Positions 9,015 through 16,929 of a stretch of DNA of 64,000 nt are shown piece after piece; the first letter of the stretch is position 1; each line of letters begins with the position of its first letter. The DNA lies in the NCBI RefSeq assembly GCF_007559335.1, contig NZ_VMBG01000001.1, positions 2,356,001 through 2,420,000 on the forward strand, read 5' to 3'. The position numbers and the translations under genes were made by a program. The notes below the pieces were generated by a model that was not told the DNA's origin, did not search any database, and worked only from the letters and a program-made list of their open reading frames with translations. Origin of the DNA: Rariglobus hedericola (GTDB lineage: Bacteria; Verrucomicrobiota; Verrucomicrobiia; Opitutales; Opitutaceae).

Positions 9015-10034
9015 TTAATCGTTCGGCGGCTTCCTCGTGAGTTTCTTTTCCGCCTCTTCCAGTGATTTGATGTCCGCGCGGTCAGCTTCGAGCGCTTCGG
9101 CAGTGCGGCGGTTTTCGTCGAACTGCGTGTAGCGCTGCTCGGCGATGGTTTTCATCTGCTCGTGACTGACGGAACCTGCGTTTTTCAGGATCGGCTGGTC
9201 GTTGAACTCCAGCAAGCGGTCCACGTTGCTGCGCCAGTAGTCGAGTGTGAGTTGCTTGCCGCCCTTCACGCGCAACTCGGCCTGTTCGAGAAAGAGCACG
9301 ACGATGCGGTTGAGTGTATCGACCTCGTCATGCGTGAGGTAGTTTTTGGCGACGATGACATCGCGTTTGCGCACGCGGGTGCCGCTCCACGCCTGCAACG
9401 CCATGTTGGGCTGCGCAGGATCGGCCCGTCCGACAATGATCTCGGCAGCCGTATGCCGGGTGACCGCGTAGAGCATCTTATTCTGCGTCTCGGCAAAAAA
9501 CTGACCGGCGACTTCGGGATCGTCGCGGTAATCGGTGCTAAGCGCGAAGAGATCGCGGACTTTCTGGTAAAAGCGTTTCTCCGAAGCGCGAATCTCGCGG
9601 ATGCGAGCGAGCAGTTCATCGAAGTGATCCCAGCCGCCGGGATTTTTGAGCCGCTCGTCGTTCATGACGAAACCCTTCACCAAATACTCGCTCAAGTTCG
9701 CCGTGGCCCACTGCCGAAACTGGGTGCCGCGCGGACCTTTCACTCGGTAGCCGACGGCCAGAATCATCTCTAGGCGGTAAAACAGCGTCTTGCGTTTTAC
9801 TTCACGATTACCCTCTCGCTGAACCGTCAAGGATTCCTTGACAGTTGCCTCAGCTGTCAGCTCCGACTCTTCCAAGATATTATTGATGTGAAGACTTACG
9901 TTTTGCTTGGTGCTGCCGAACAGCTCGGCAATTTCGAGCTGGGACAGCCACACGGTGCCGTATTCGACCCGCAGCTGGATGTCAGGCCGGCCGTCTTTGG
10001 ACGGGTAGATAATGACCTTGGCAGGATCGCTCAC
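9015..10034 (-). CDS. RhuM-family (virulence/pathogenicity-island type) protein
   Basis: 339-residue protein matching the RhuM family, first named from Salmonella pathogenicity island 3 and common in mobile or defence-like islands; its biochemical role is not known. Visible hallmarks are the N-terminal TVWLSQLEIAELFGSTKQNV segment, which looks like a winged-helix/HTH, then RKTLFYRLEMILAVGYRVKG with R-G-T-Q-F-R-Q-W-A, and the C-terminal LTHDEVDTLNRIV and DYWRSNVDRLL. Full family length. It starts with GTG at 10034. Flanking sequence is repeat-rich non-coding DNA and 13-bp direct repeats lie on both sides, consistent with lateral acquisition. The helical C-terminus with many E/K may form coiled coil. 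Confidence 0.85.
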   Translation of the reverse strand: MSDPAKVIIYPSKDGRPDIQLRVEYGTVWLSQLEIAELFGSTKQNVSLHINNILEESELTAEATVKESLTVQREGNREVKRKTLFYRLEMILAVGYRVKGPRGTQFRQWATANLSEYLVKGFVMNDERLKNPGGWDHFDELLARIREIRASEKRFYQKVRDLFALSTDYRDDPEVAGQFFAETQNKMLYAVTRHTAAEIIVGRADPAQPNMALQAWSGTRVRKRDVIVAKNYLTHDEVDTLNRIVVLFLEQAELRVKGGKQLTLDYWRSNVDRLLEFNDQPILKNAGSVSHEQMKTIAEQRYTQFDENRRTAEALEADRADIKSLEEAEKKLTRKPPND

Positions 10035-10124
10035 AGGAGAATCAGGGCCTGGGTATCGCGGCGATTAAGCATGACGACGACGGTGCGGCTTTCATGCCAC
10101 CGGGCAAGTCTGCCGTGGGGTTCG

Positions 10125-10168
10125 ATCCGGGTGTCTCGCGAAGGACGCCAAGGGCGCGAAGGGTTCGA
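10125..10168 (+). repeat. Dispersed repeat, copy 1 (TGTCTCGCG...GCGAAGGGTTCG)
   Basis: The segment reads ATCCGGG, TGTCTCGCGAAGGAC, GCCAAGGGC, GCGAAGGGTTCG. It aligns over about 44 bp with only a few differences to the left arm of the inverted repeat at 14469-14568, more than 4 kb away. This marks a dispersed, short-unit (about 8-9 bp, GCGAAGGG) repeat family. Confidence 0.65.
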
Positions 10169-10186
10169 GCATAGGGCCATTTTTCG

Positions 10187-10217
10187 AATACTGAAGGCCC
10201 GACCCCGTTGGCTCGTC
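10187..10217 (+). repeat. Small repeat AATACT-GGCCCGACCCCGTTGGC, copy 1
   Basis: AATACT followed after three bases by GGCCCGACCCCGTTGGC. A close copy is at 10493-10516 with a shorter linker and one C/T change. The last 13 bp are identical to the repeat at 8981-8993. Confidence 0.55.
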
Positions 10218-10492
10218 CGCGAGCACGGAGTCCACACCCAAGGAAACCCTACAGAATCGCCTCACGCCTTTTCCGTCCAAACCAAAACTAGCAACTAACG
10301 ACCCGAACCCCGTTGACCTAAGCCCCGTCACGCAGGGAATGAGAGCGCAGGATTACCGAGAGGCAAACCGACGCCATAATCTCCTGCCCTCCGGGATTCC
10401 GCAGGGGGGCGAAAAACTCGGCCAACGGGGCGGATCCGAAACGGGCGGCTCGACCTCCGCGTCCGTCCGGCTGGCCTGCTCCCAAATACAAC

Positions 10493-10516
10493 AATACTCG
10501 GCCCGATCCCGTTGGC
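10493..10516 (+). repeat. Small repeat AATACT-GGCCCGATCCCGTTGGC, copy 2
   Basis: AATACTC followed by GGCCCGATCCCGTTGGC, closely matching 10187-10213. It sits immediately downstream of the M56 gene stop on that gene's transcript side. Confidence 0.55.
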
Positions 10517-10537
10517 GCCTCCCAACGCGAAATTGTT

Positions 10538-13500
10538 TCAACGCACTGCCCGTTTTAACAAAAAGGTCTCGCTCACGTCCGATTGTGAAGCCGCATAAGC
10601 TGGGGACTCAAAGGCCTCATAACCTTCCGCCTGAATACGAAACTTATGAGCCTGCCCGAACCAATGTGTTTCCCAAGTGAACTGTCCGAGCGAATGCGTC
10701 TGCGATGTTTTTTCGTCCCACCACACATCACTATCATCATAGGCGCGGCCCGGAGATACTTTGAAACTCGCAACCGGCTTCTTGGTGTCGGCATCGAGCA
10801 CCTTGGCGCGCATCCGCAAACCAGGCTTGATCTCGATCAGCTGTTCTTCGGCCTTCGGACTGAGCGGCAGACCGCTTAGAAATTTGCCCCCTTGGCACGC
10901 ACCGAAAACAAATGTCACCGGCTCTTCCGGCGCGCCTTTCCAAGTGAACCGACCGTCCGCATCCGTCTGCGTGGAGAAGGCCAGCGTGCGCACCTTTTTC
11001 CAGGTATCGACACCCACGTTCATGCCTGCGCACGGCGCACCGCTCTCATCTACAACCCGTCCCCGAATGACGCCGCCAGTGTGTAACCGAACTTTGAGCG
11101 GCTCGGTCAAAGGCAAGGATAGCTCCAATGTTTGCGGCTGATGAGTTAAGGATTCGACGGTGAGCGTGAACGGACCCGGTGGAAGATTTTTTAACGAGAA
11201 ACCTCCGTCCGCATCGCTTTTTCCCTCAGGCGGGTTCGAGCCATGAATATCACGCCCCACCACAAGGCGGGCATTCCTCACAGGCAGGCCATTCACGTCG
11301 CTCAAAGTCCCGTTGAGCGACTCTCCACGCTTTAACGTATAAGCCCACGACCTGTCTTTCAGAACCGAATACTCCAATCCGGTGCCTCTGCGAAAATCCT
11401 CGTAGCCATAGGCCGTCGATGCCTGAAATCCCGAGGCATGGATACGGAACCCGAGCCCGCTCAAGTCCGCCGGAAAATCATCCAGTTGCCAGAAACCCTT
11501 CGCATCTGTGACCGCTTTTATTTCCCACAATGCGAAGCGATCCTCGAAGACACCCGAAGCCCCATTGCGTCCGGTTCTCCACACACGCACCTCCGCATTG
11601 CTCACTGGCCTGCCTTCCTCGTCGATGACTTTTCCGCCGATGGGCGATCCGGGCCATAGCTTCGCGAGGTAAGCCTCCGGGATTTGTAAAGCGTCTCCCT
11701 GTTTCTGCCATCTCACCGACTGTCTCGCGAACCCGGGGATGGCCGCCGTTACTCCCAAGTAAGTGATTTCCTCGTCAGGCAATGGTATCGCAAGCTGCCC
11801 CTTGGCATCGGCGCGAAGCTCGACAGGCGCATTACGATTGATGGTCACAGTCGCGACCACCGAAGCCACCGGGCGAAGCGGCTTGGTCGCATCGGTGTAG
11901 CTGATGACGAGCCGAGGATGCCGAATCGGTTTCCCCTCTTTTGCGATGTATTCCGAGCCAGGCCGCTTGGGCATCTCTGTGATCCCCGCAGGCAATGCAT
12001 TCAACACGTCCAACTGAGTGACTTTGATATCGGAAGTGGTCTTCGCCTTTTCGTTAGCATGGGTCCGCTGATATGCTAGCGCATACCGTGCACCCGAAGA
12101 CGTCCGGCCAATCTCTCCCGCCTCCCACCGACTCGGATAGTTGGGCGTGCGACTTGGCCGAGCAAACTCGTAGAAAACCAACATATCGTCTTCGGCCGGG
12201 TCCACGATGAACGTTTGCTGCTGGTAGACCTCTCCGTCTTCACGATTAAGCTTCTGTCGGATTTGAAGCGCCGGTCTACCCCGCCAGATCACCGGCTCAA
12301 TGCTATGATTGGATTCATGGGTAAACAGACTCCCCGTTCCCAACATTACCCGGGCGATTTGAAGCAAATCCGTTGACTCCTGCAGTCCCAGATAAAATTG
12401 CAAGCCCTCCGGCGAACGTGGACGAAAAGCATCAAAATCGTAATCATCATACGACAGATAACTCTTTCCATCGTTGATGGCCGTGCTGTCGTTGATTGCG
12501 AACGGAGACGCGCCGTCAATCCACACCAACACCCGTGGTCGATACTCCACCCGGTGAATACCCGTCCACTGGTCCACCCAGGCCTCCATTTTTGTCGGTT
12601 GCGGGCTGATGCGAATCTGCCCCGCTTCTTCACGACGCGTCGATTCCTCCAGCTTGAAGTGGAGAAACCGCAATGCGCCCAGCCGCCTCAGCGTATTGTC
12701 CCTCACCCTCTCGAGTTGCTTCCGCTCCCAATCGGACAACTTCACGATCTTGTGCGGCTTGACCGCGGCCACGCGGTCATTCGCCGCCTGCACCACGTAA
12801 AAGGAAGCGGTTGCCAGCGAAACAAGTCCCAGAGCGACCACCACGCCGACACCGAGCCGCCCAATCCGACCACGCCAGGGATTAGCATGTAACAAAGATC
12901 GGATACGTTTTTCCAAAGACCGGTAACCCACCATCGGAACACCGACTGCCGGGACCGCCTGCCCACCCGCGGCGATTTCCACCAGCGTGGCGGCATAGTT
13001 CTCGCCTTCGGGCCGATGCAGCAAAACAGCATCGTCGGCCGCGCCTTCGGCCTCGGCATTCATCTGCCTAGCCGACCACGCGACCAATGGCTGCCACCAG
13101 AACACGCAGGCGCCCAGACGTCCGATCAACTGCCAGAATTGATCACCTCGCCGCCAATGAGCGAGTTCGTGCAAAAAAATCTCCTCGCAGCGCTGTGCCG
13201 TCCAGCCCTGAGCCGTTTCCGGAAGATAGACACCCGGATATACCCACCCGGCCATCAAGGGGGAATGCAGACCGCGCACAATCCACACCCGCGGACGACG
13301 CCGAAGTTTCAGCAGCGTGGCGGCCGTTTCGGCCTTCTGCTGAAAGGCTGCACCCGCGACTCGGGCATTCTTTCGCAACGTCCAAAAACCGACGCCCATG
13401 CGAGTGAATGCAATCAAACCAAAACACCCTGCAACCGCCCACCAGCCAAACACCAGCCGATCTTCCAGTTGCCGCCACGGCGTAGGGCGAAAATCCTCCA

Positions 13501-13918
13501 TGCTCACATTGTGAAAACTCGAATGATGCCAAGGCGGCACAACCGTTCCCGCGGGGAGATCCTCAGATGCTTTTGCTTCGCGACGAGCCTTCATCTCTTC
13601 CTGCGAATACACCAGATGCAACGCGTTCGCCTGCCTCGCAAAATCCTGAGAACTTTCCTCAGACAGCGAATGCCTCCAGGCAACGCGCAACCGGCCCGTC
13701 AGCGCCGCGCCAAAATCGAACAACGGCAGCGCCAGACATCCTGCGAGAACCGCCCGCCACACCCAGCAGCGAGCTGCGGCTGAACGCTTGCGAAGCATCA
13801 CCGCGCCCAGACCGCCCAGCGCCACGATCGCCAGGCTCTTCACCGCGCAAAGCAGGAATGTAGCGATAACCGGATAATAAACCTGAAAAAGGACAAACTT
13901 GGAGAGAAGCGCGTTCAT
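10538..13918 (-). CDS. M56 family (BlaR1-like) sensor peptidase with C-terminal CnaB-like repeats
   Basis: Membrane metalloprotease of the BlaR1/MecR1 type, which on sensing an envelope signal cleaves its partner repressor. The N-terminal part has hydrophobic segments at about residues 10-40, 52-70 and 155-180, then the zinc motif H-E-L-A-H at 250-254 (CEEIFLHELAHWRRGD), and another membrane segment near 385-410. Beyond it lies an unusually long extracytoplasmic region of over 700 residues. It includes at least three carboxypeptidase-regulatory/CnaB-like beta domains, seen as repeats of G-x-V-x-D-x-x-G-x-P and D-A-x-G-x-F. No penicillin-binding domain is apparent, unlike true BlaR1. The ATG at 13918 overlaps the stop of the BlaI-type gene by 4 bp (ATGA), so the pair is coupled. 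Confidence 0.88.
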   Translation of the reverse strand: MNALLSKFVLFQVYYPVIATFLLCAVKSLAIVALGGLGAVMLRKRSAAARCWVWRAVLAGCLALPLFDFGAALTGRLRVAWRHSLSEESSQDFARQANALHLVYSQEEMKARREAKASEDLPAGTVVPPWHHSSFHNVSMEDFRPTPWRQLEDRLVFGWWAVAGCFGLIAFTRMGVGFWTLRKNARVAGAAFQQKAETAATLLKLRRRPRVWIVRGLHSPLMAGWVYPGVYLPETAQGWTAQRCEEIFLHELAHWRRGDQFWQLIGRLGACVFWWQPLVAWSARQMNAEAEGAADDAVLLHRPEGENYAATLVEIAAGGQAVPAVGVPMVGYRSLEKRIRSLLHANPWRGRIGRLGVGVVVALGLVSLATASFYVVQAANDRVAAVKPHKIVKLSDWERKQLERVRDNTLRRLGALRFLHFKLEESTRREEAGQIRISPQPTKMEAWVDQWTGIHRVEYRPRVLVWIDGASPFAINDSTAINDGKSYLSYDDYDFDAFRPRSPEGLQFYLGLQESTDLLQIARVMLGTGSLFTHESNHSIEPVIWRGRPALQIRQKLNREDGEVYQQQTFIVDPAEDDMLVFYEFARPSRTPNYPSRWEAGEIGRTSSGARYALAYQRTHANEKAKTTSDIKVTQLDVLNALPAGITEMPKRPGSEYIAKEGKPIRHPRLVISYTDATKPLRPVASVVATVTINRNAPVELRADAKGQLAIPLPDEEITYLGVTAAIPGFARQSVRWQKQGDALQIPEAYLAKLWPGSPIGGKVIDEEGRPVSNAEVRVWRTGRNGASGVFEDRFALWEIKAVTDAKGFWQLDDFPADLSGLGFRIHASGFQASTAYGYEDFRRGTGLEYSVLKDRSWAYTLKRGESLNGTLSDVNGLPVRNARLVVGRDIHGSNPPEGKSDADGGFSLKNLPPGPFTLTVESLTHQPQTLELSLPLTEPLKVRLHTGGVIRGRVVDESGAPCAGMNVGVDTWKKVRTLAFSTQTDADGRFTWKGAPEEPVTFVFGACQGGKFLSGLPLSPKAEEQLIEIKPGLRMRAKVLDADTKKPVASFKVSPGRAYDDSDVWWDEKTSQTHSLGQFTWETHWFGQAHKFRIQAEGYEAFESPAYAASQSDVSETFLLKRAVR

Positions 13919-14301
13919 TCGATGCGTGCCTCCTTGATGAGCTTCATCAGCGTGTCCGCCTCTTCCTGCGAAAGCTTCAGGTTTTTCTGGCCGAGCAGTG
14001 CGCATGCCGCCTCGCCCGCCGAATTATCAAAGAAATTTCGCACGAAAGCACGCAACGCCCCCGTCCGTGCGGTTGCCGGTGCCATACTCGGCGCATACCA
14101 ATCGCGCCCGTCCGCCGACTCTTTTCGGACCAGACCCTTGTTCACCAAAATGCGCAGGATCGAACGCACCGCGGAATATGTGGGTGCATCCGTCAATGCG
14201 CCCTCGATATCGCGCGCCGTCGCCCTCTGCAGACGGACGATGATCTCCATCACCTGCCTCTCACGCTTGCTCAAATCGCCGGACAAAGGATCAGAACTCA
14301 T
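13915..14301 (-). CDS. BlaI/MecI-type transcriptional repressor
   Basis: 128-residue winged-helix repressor that binds palindromic operators and is inactivated by proteolysis by its M56 partner. The DNA-binding half shows LSKRERQVMEIIVRLQRATA and the helix PTYSAVRSILRILVNKGLV, which match the family's T-Y-S-T-V-R-x-x-L-x-x-L-x-x-K-G-L pattern; the C-terminal helices form the dimer. The ATG at 14301 gives normal family length; a TTG start at 14328 would run through the operator palindrome and is less likely. It overlaps the M56 gene by 4 bp. The palindrome at 14303-14328 begins two bases before this start, so autoregulation is likely. Confidence 0.9.
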   Translation of the reverse strand: MSSDPLSGDLSKRERQVMEIIVRLQRATARDIEGALTDAPTYSAVRSILRILVNKGLVRKESADGRDWYAPSMAPATARTGALRAFVRNFFDNSAGEAACALLGQKNLKLSQEEADTLMKLIKEARIE

Positions 14302-14302
14302 A

Positions 14303-14328
14303 TTGGGTGTTGAAATATCAACACCCAA
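14303..14328. promoter_or_regulatory. Putative BlaI-type operator palindrome
   Basis: TTGGGTGTTGA and TCAACACCCAA are perfect 11-bp inverted arms around an AATA spacer. The palindrome ends two bases before the repressor's ATG, so repressor binding would block the blaI-M56 operon. It lacks the TACA/TGTA core of classical Bla operators, so the assignment rests on position and symmetry. Confidence 0.65.
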
Positions 14329-14342
14329 GACATGTCAACAGC

Positions 14343-14362
14343 CATGCTGAAATTTCAGCATG
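14343..14362. promoter_or_regulatory. 20-bp perfect palindrome upstream of the BlaI-type gene
   Basis: CATGCTGAAATTTCAGCATG is fully self-complementary and lies 15 bp upstream of the first palindrome. It may be a second operator of the same or another regulator. The two sites share a TGAAAT-like core (TTGAAATATCAA and CTGAAATTTCAG), which supports recognition by one protein. Confidence 0.55.
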
Positions 14363-14373
14363 CAATAAAACAA

Positions 14374-14403
14374 AAGCCGCGCACCGTTTCGGGTGCGCGG
14401 CTT
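14374..14403 (-). terminator. Rho-independent terminator of the aldolase/dehydrogenase gene
   Basis: A 12-bp perfect stem (AAGCCGCGCACC with GGTGCGCGGCTT) around a 6-base loop. On the minus strand it is followed by a T-rich run (TTTTGTTTTA), so it should end the transcript that leaves the gene at 14640. A T-run on the plus-strand side (CTTTTTC) means it could work in both directions. Confidence 0.75.
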
Positions 14404-14468
14404 CTTTTTCCCTAACTTGTAACATCCCGCGCTGGGTCGTAATCAGCGTGGGAAAGTGGTTTTCCAAT

Positions 14469-14568
14469 CCGGTGTCTCGCGATGGCGGCGAAGGGAGCGA
14501 AGGGTTCGGAAAAGGTTCGGACCTTGCTTCCGTTCCTTCGCGTCCTTCGCTCCCTTCGCGAGACCCTC
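14469..14568. repeat. Long imperfect inverted repeat, dispersed family copy 2
   Basis: Left arm from about 14469 (CCGGTGTCTCGCGATGGCGG and on to GCGAAGGGTTCGG) pairs with right arm about 14531-14568 (CCTTCGCTCCCTTCGCGAGAC), around an interior near 14515-14530. The left arm is nearly the same as the repeat at 10125-10168. Built of GCGAAGG(G) units, it would fold as a hairpin of about 40-bp arms. It lies between the aldolase gene and its terminator. Confidence 0.65.
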
Positions 14569-14576
14569 CCGGAAGC

Positions 14577-14630
14577 GGGCGCGCACGAGGCGCGCCCCTA
14601 CGGTCGGAAAGGCACGCCGCGAGCGGCGGC
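14577..14630. repeat. Pair of GC-rich hairpins downstream of the aldolase gene
   Basis: GGGCGCGC-ACGAG-GCGCGCCC (14577-14597) and CGCCG-CGAG-CGGCG (14615-14628) are two short perfect hairpins, each followed by a CCCTAC motif. The repeated hairpin-plus-CCCTAC layout suggests a small repetitive element attached to the inverted repeat just before it. Confidence 0.5.
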
Positions 14631-14639
14631 CCTACACGA

Positions 14640-16832
14640 TTAGCGCAGGAAGGCTTCGTGGAGGCCGCCGTCGACGGTCACGATTTGGCCCGTGGTTTTG
14701 CTGAGGCGCTTCGTCACGAGGAGGAAGTAGGCTTCGGCTTGGTCGGCAGGGGTGATCGGGCTCTTGGTCAGCGTGCGGTCGGCGTAGAACTGGGCCAGCT
14801 TCGTCACGAGGCTGTCCGTCGCTTCGTCGTCCGTGTAGGGGATCGCGTATTTCGCCAGCGACCCGATCACGCGGTCGCGGGGGAACATGGCGGATCCTTG
14901 CACGACGGTCGCGGGGGCGACGCCGTTGACGCGGACGAGCGGGCTGAGTTCGATCGAGAGTTCGCGCACGAGGTGGTTGGCGGCGGCTTTCGAGGTGTCG
15001 TAGGCGAGCGAGCCTTTTTTCGCGACGGCCGCGTTGGCCGACGTGGTGAGGACCAAGTTGCCGCGGAGGCCTTGTTCTTTCCAGGTCTTGAACGCTTCGT
15101 CGGCGACCAAGTAGCTGCCGGTGACGTTGATGTTGAAGGTGAGCGCCCACTTGTCGTCGGGGATGTGGCCGGTGGTGTCGCTGGGCACGAAGATGCCGGC
15201 GGTCACGCAGATGCTGTCGAAGCCGCCGTAGGCGAGCGCGACTTTGTCGAGCATCGCGCGGATGCTGGCGCGGTCGGTGATGTTGGCGGCGAGTCCGATG
15301 GCGGGGCCGCAGTTGGACACGCCCGTGCCGGCGACGCCGATGCCGACGCCGTATTTGGCTTCGATCTCCTTGGCGGTGGCCTGGGCGGCGGCTTCGTTGA
15401 GGTCAACGCACACGATGTGGGCGCCTTCCTTCACGAGGCGGTGGGCGGTTTCCTTGCCGATGCCGGAGCCGGCGCCGATGACGATGATGGTCTGGCGGGC
15501 GAGTTCTTTCTCGGCGGGCATGCGCTGGAGTTTCGCCTCTTCGAGGAGCCAGTATTCGATGTCGAAGGCTTCTTGCTGCGGGAGGGAGATGTAGGTGTCG
15601 ATCGCTTCGGCTCCGCGCATGACTTCGACGGCGCAGTTGTAGAACTCGGCGGTGACGCGGGATTCGGATTTGTCCTTGCCCCAGGCGATCAGGCCGAGGC
15701 CGGGGATGAGGACGACGGTCGGGTTGGCATCGCGGATGGCGGGCGAGTTGGCGCGTTTGCAGGCGGCGTAGTAGGCGGCGTAGTCCTTGCGGTATTGGTC
15801 GAGGCCGGCGGCGAGCTGGGTCTTGAGCTTGGCGGCGTCGTCGGTCTGCGGATTCCAGTCGATGTAGAGGGGCTTGATCTTGGTGCGCAGGAAGTGGTCG
15901 GGGCAGCTGGTGCCGAGTTCGGCGAGGCGGGCGGCGTCGGCGGAGTTGACGAAGCGGAGGATCTTCTCGTCGTCCTGCACGGTGCCGATGAAGCGTTTCT
16001 GCTGGGAGACCTGGCCGCGGAGCCAAGGGAGGATGGCGGCGAAGGCGGTGGCGCGGGCTTCGGGGGCGAGGGAGGCGTATTTGGGTCCACCGAAGGCTTT
16101 GGCGTCGCCACCTTTGGCGGCGTATCTTTGCTCGATGTAGGCGGCGGCTTTTTCGATGAGGTCGAGGGTGCGGGTGTAGCAGACCTTCTCGTTGTCATCC
16201 CAGGAGATGAAGCCGTGCTGGCCCATCATGATGGCTTTGACGGCGGGTTGCTTGCGGGCGACTTCCTGCATGGCGAGGCCGAGCTCGAAGCCGGGGCGCA
16301 TCCAGGGGACGTAGGCCATGTCGCCACCGAAGATTTCCTGGGTGAGTTTCTCGCAGTTCTTGGAGGCGGCGATGGCGATGATCGCGTTGGGGTGCATGTG
16401 ATCGACATGCTTGCCGGGCAGGAAGGAGTGCAGCGGCGTGTCGATCGAGGAGGCGCGGGGGTTGAGGTTGAACGTGGTGTGGAAATACATGTTCACCATC
16501 GCGTCCTCGGCCTCGGACTTGATGCCTTTGTTGGCCTTGGCGGCATAGACCTGCTGGAGGCCGATGAGCTTGTCCTGGTAGAGGGAGGAGAAGTTGTCGC
16601 GGTTGCTGGTGCGGAGGTCGCCGCCAGAGCCTTTGACCCAGAGGACTTCGGTGGATTCGCCGGTGAGCGGGTCGTTTTCCTTCAGCTTGGAAGAGGTGTT
16701 GCCGCCGCCGGTGTTGGTGATGCGTTGGTCGCTGCCGAGGAGGTTGGAGCGGTAAACGAGGCGGCCGACGGGATCGAGGGACGCGGCCTTGGCGTCGTCC
16801 CAGAGGAAGTTGACGAATTTGTAGGAGGACAT
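14640..16832 (-). CDS. rhaD: Bifunctional rhamnulose-1-phosphate aldolase / short-chain dehydrogenase
   Basis: Fusion enzyme of L-rhamnose catabolism. The N-terminal class II aldolase part (about 1-430) splits rhamnulose-1-phosphate to dihydroxyacetone phosphate and L-lactaldehyde; the C-terminal Rossmann part (about 440-730) is thought to oxidise the lactaldehyde. Seen in the sequence: TNTGGGNTSSKL, the metal-binding HVDHMHPNAI region and MMGQHGFISWDD for the aldolase, then IGAGSGIGKETA (NAD binding), a serine in LTTSANAAV and Y-D-T-S-K (Y-x-x-x-K) for the dehydrogenase. The 730-residue length is typical of the fusion. The leader is CCCCCC-ATG without Shine-Dalgarno. No other rhamnose genes are nearby. 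Two strong palindromes upstream suggest dedicated regulation. Confidence 0.9.
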   Translation of the reverse strand: MSSYKFVNFLWDDAKAASLDPVGRLVYRSNLLGSDQRITNTGGGNTSSKLKENDPLTGESTEVLWVKGSGGDLRTSNRDNFSSLYQDKLIGLQQVYAAKANKGIKSEAEDAMVNMYFHTTFNLNPRASSIDTPLHSFLPGKHVDHMHPNAIIAIAASKNCEKLTQEIFGGDMAYVPWMRPGFELGLAMQEVARKQPAVKAIMMGQHGFISWDDNEKVCYTRTLDLIEKAAAYIEQRYAAKGGDAKAFGGPKYASLAPEARATAFAAILPWLRGQVSQQKRFIGTVQDDEKILRFVNSADAARLAELGTSCPDHFLRTKIKPLYIDWNPQTDDAAKLKTQLAAGLDQYRKDYAAYYAACKRANSPAIRDANPTVVLIPGLGLIAWGKDKSESRVTAEFYNCAVEVMRGAEAIDTYISLPQQEAFDIEYWLLEEAKLQRMPAEKELARQTIIVIGAGSGIGKETAHRLVKEGAHIVCVDLNEAAAQATAKEIEAKYGVGIGVAGTGVSNCGPAIGLAANITDRASIRAMLDKVALAYGGFDSICVTAGIFVPSDTTGHIPDDKWALTFNINVTGSYLVADEAFKTWKEQGLRGNLVLTTSANAAVAKKGSLAYDTSKAAANHLVRELSIELSPLVRVNGVAPATVVQGSAMFPRDRVIGSLAKYAIPYTDDEATDSLVTKLAQFYADRTLTKSPITPADQAEAYFLLVTKRLSKTTGQIVTVDGGLHEAFLR

Positions 16833-16862
16833 GGGGGGATTAAAAAGAGGTTACAGCCCACA

Positions 16863-16902
16863 TTTGGTAGATTTTGATAGATTTCGACCAAAATCTACCA
16901 AA
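16863..16902. promoter_or_regulatory. Inverted-repeat operator upstream of the aldolase fusion
   Basis: TTTGGTAGATTTT (16863-16875) and AAAATCTACCAAA (16890-16902) are perfect 13-bp inverted arms with a 14-bp spacer, which itself holds a third TAGATTT half-site. The near arm ends about 30 bp before the start codon. The spacing of half-sites suits an AraC- or LacI/GntR-type regulator of rhamnose use; which one is unknown, as no regulator gene is adjacent. Confidence 0.65.
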
Positions 16903-16929
16903 CGAGCTCAATTCCACCGCTGGCAGACC

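Larger units (their letters stand above)
10035..10537. other. Repeat-rich 500-bp intergenic region
   Basis: No convincing gene is seen here. The stretch holds a copy of the GTCTCGCG/GCGAAGGG repeat (10125-10168), two related copies of an AATACT...GGCCCGAYCCCGTTGGC motif (10187-10217 and 10493-10516), a third weaker CCCGTTGAC copy near 10309, and a possible hairpin (GGGCC near 10173 with GGCCC near 10196). It separates the RhuM-like gene from the 3' end of the M56 gene on the same strand and looks like a collecting place for small repeats. Confidence 0.6.

Noticed and set aside
9015-10034. RhuM-like gene as part of a toxin-antitoxin or defence system
   Set aside because: No partner gene is adjacent on either side; only repeats are seen.
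14374-14403. Terminator assigned to a plus-strand gene
   Set aside because: No plus-strand gene ends before it; the minus-strand aldolase transcript does approach it.
14307-16877. 856-codon open frame on the plus strand
   Set aside because: It lies fully antisense to the aldolase/dehydrogenase fusion, whose domains and catalytic motifs are secure. Its product is extremely rich in G, V, D and E without motifs, the typical antisense shadow of a GC-rich gene.
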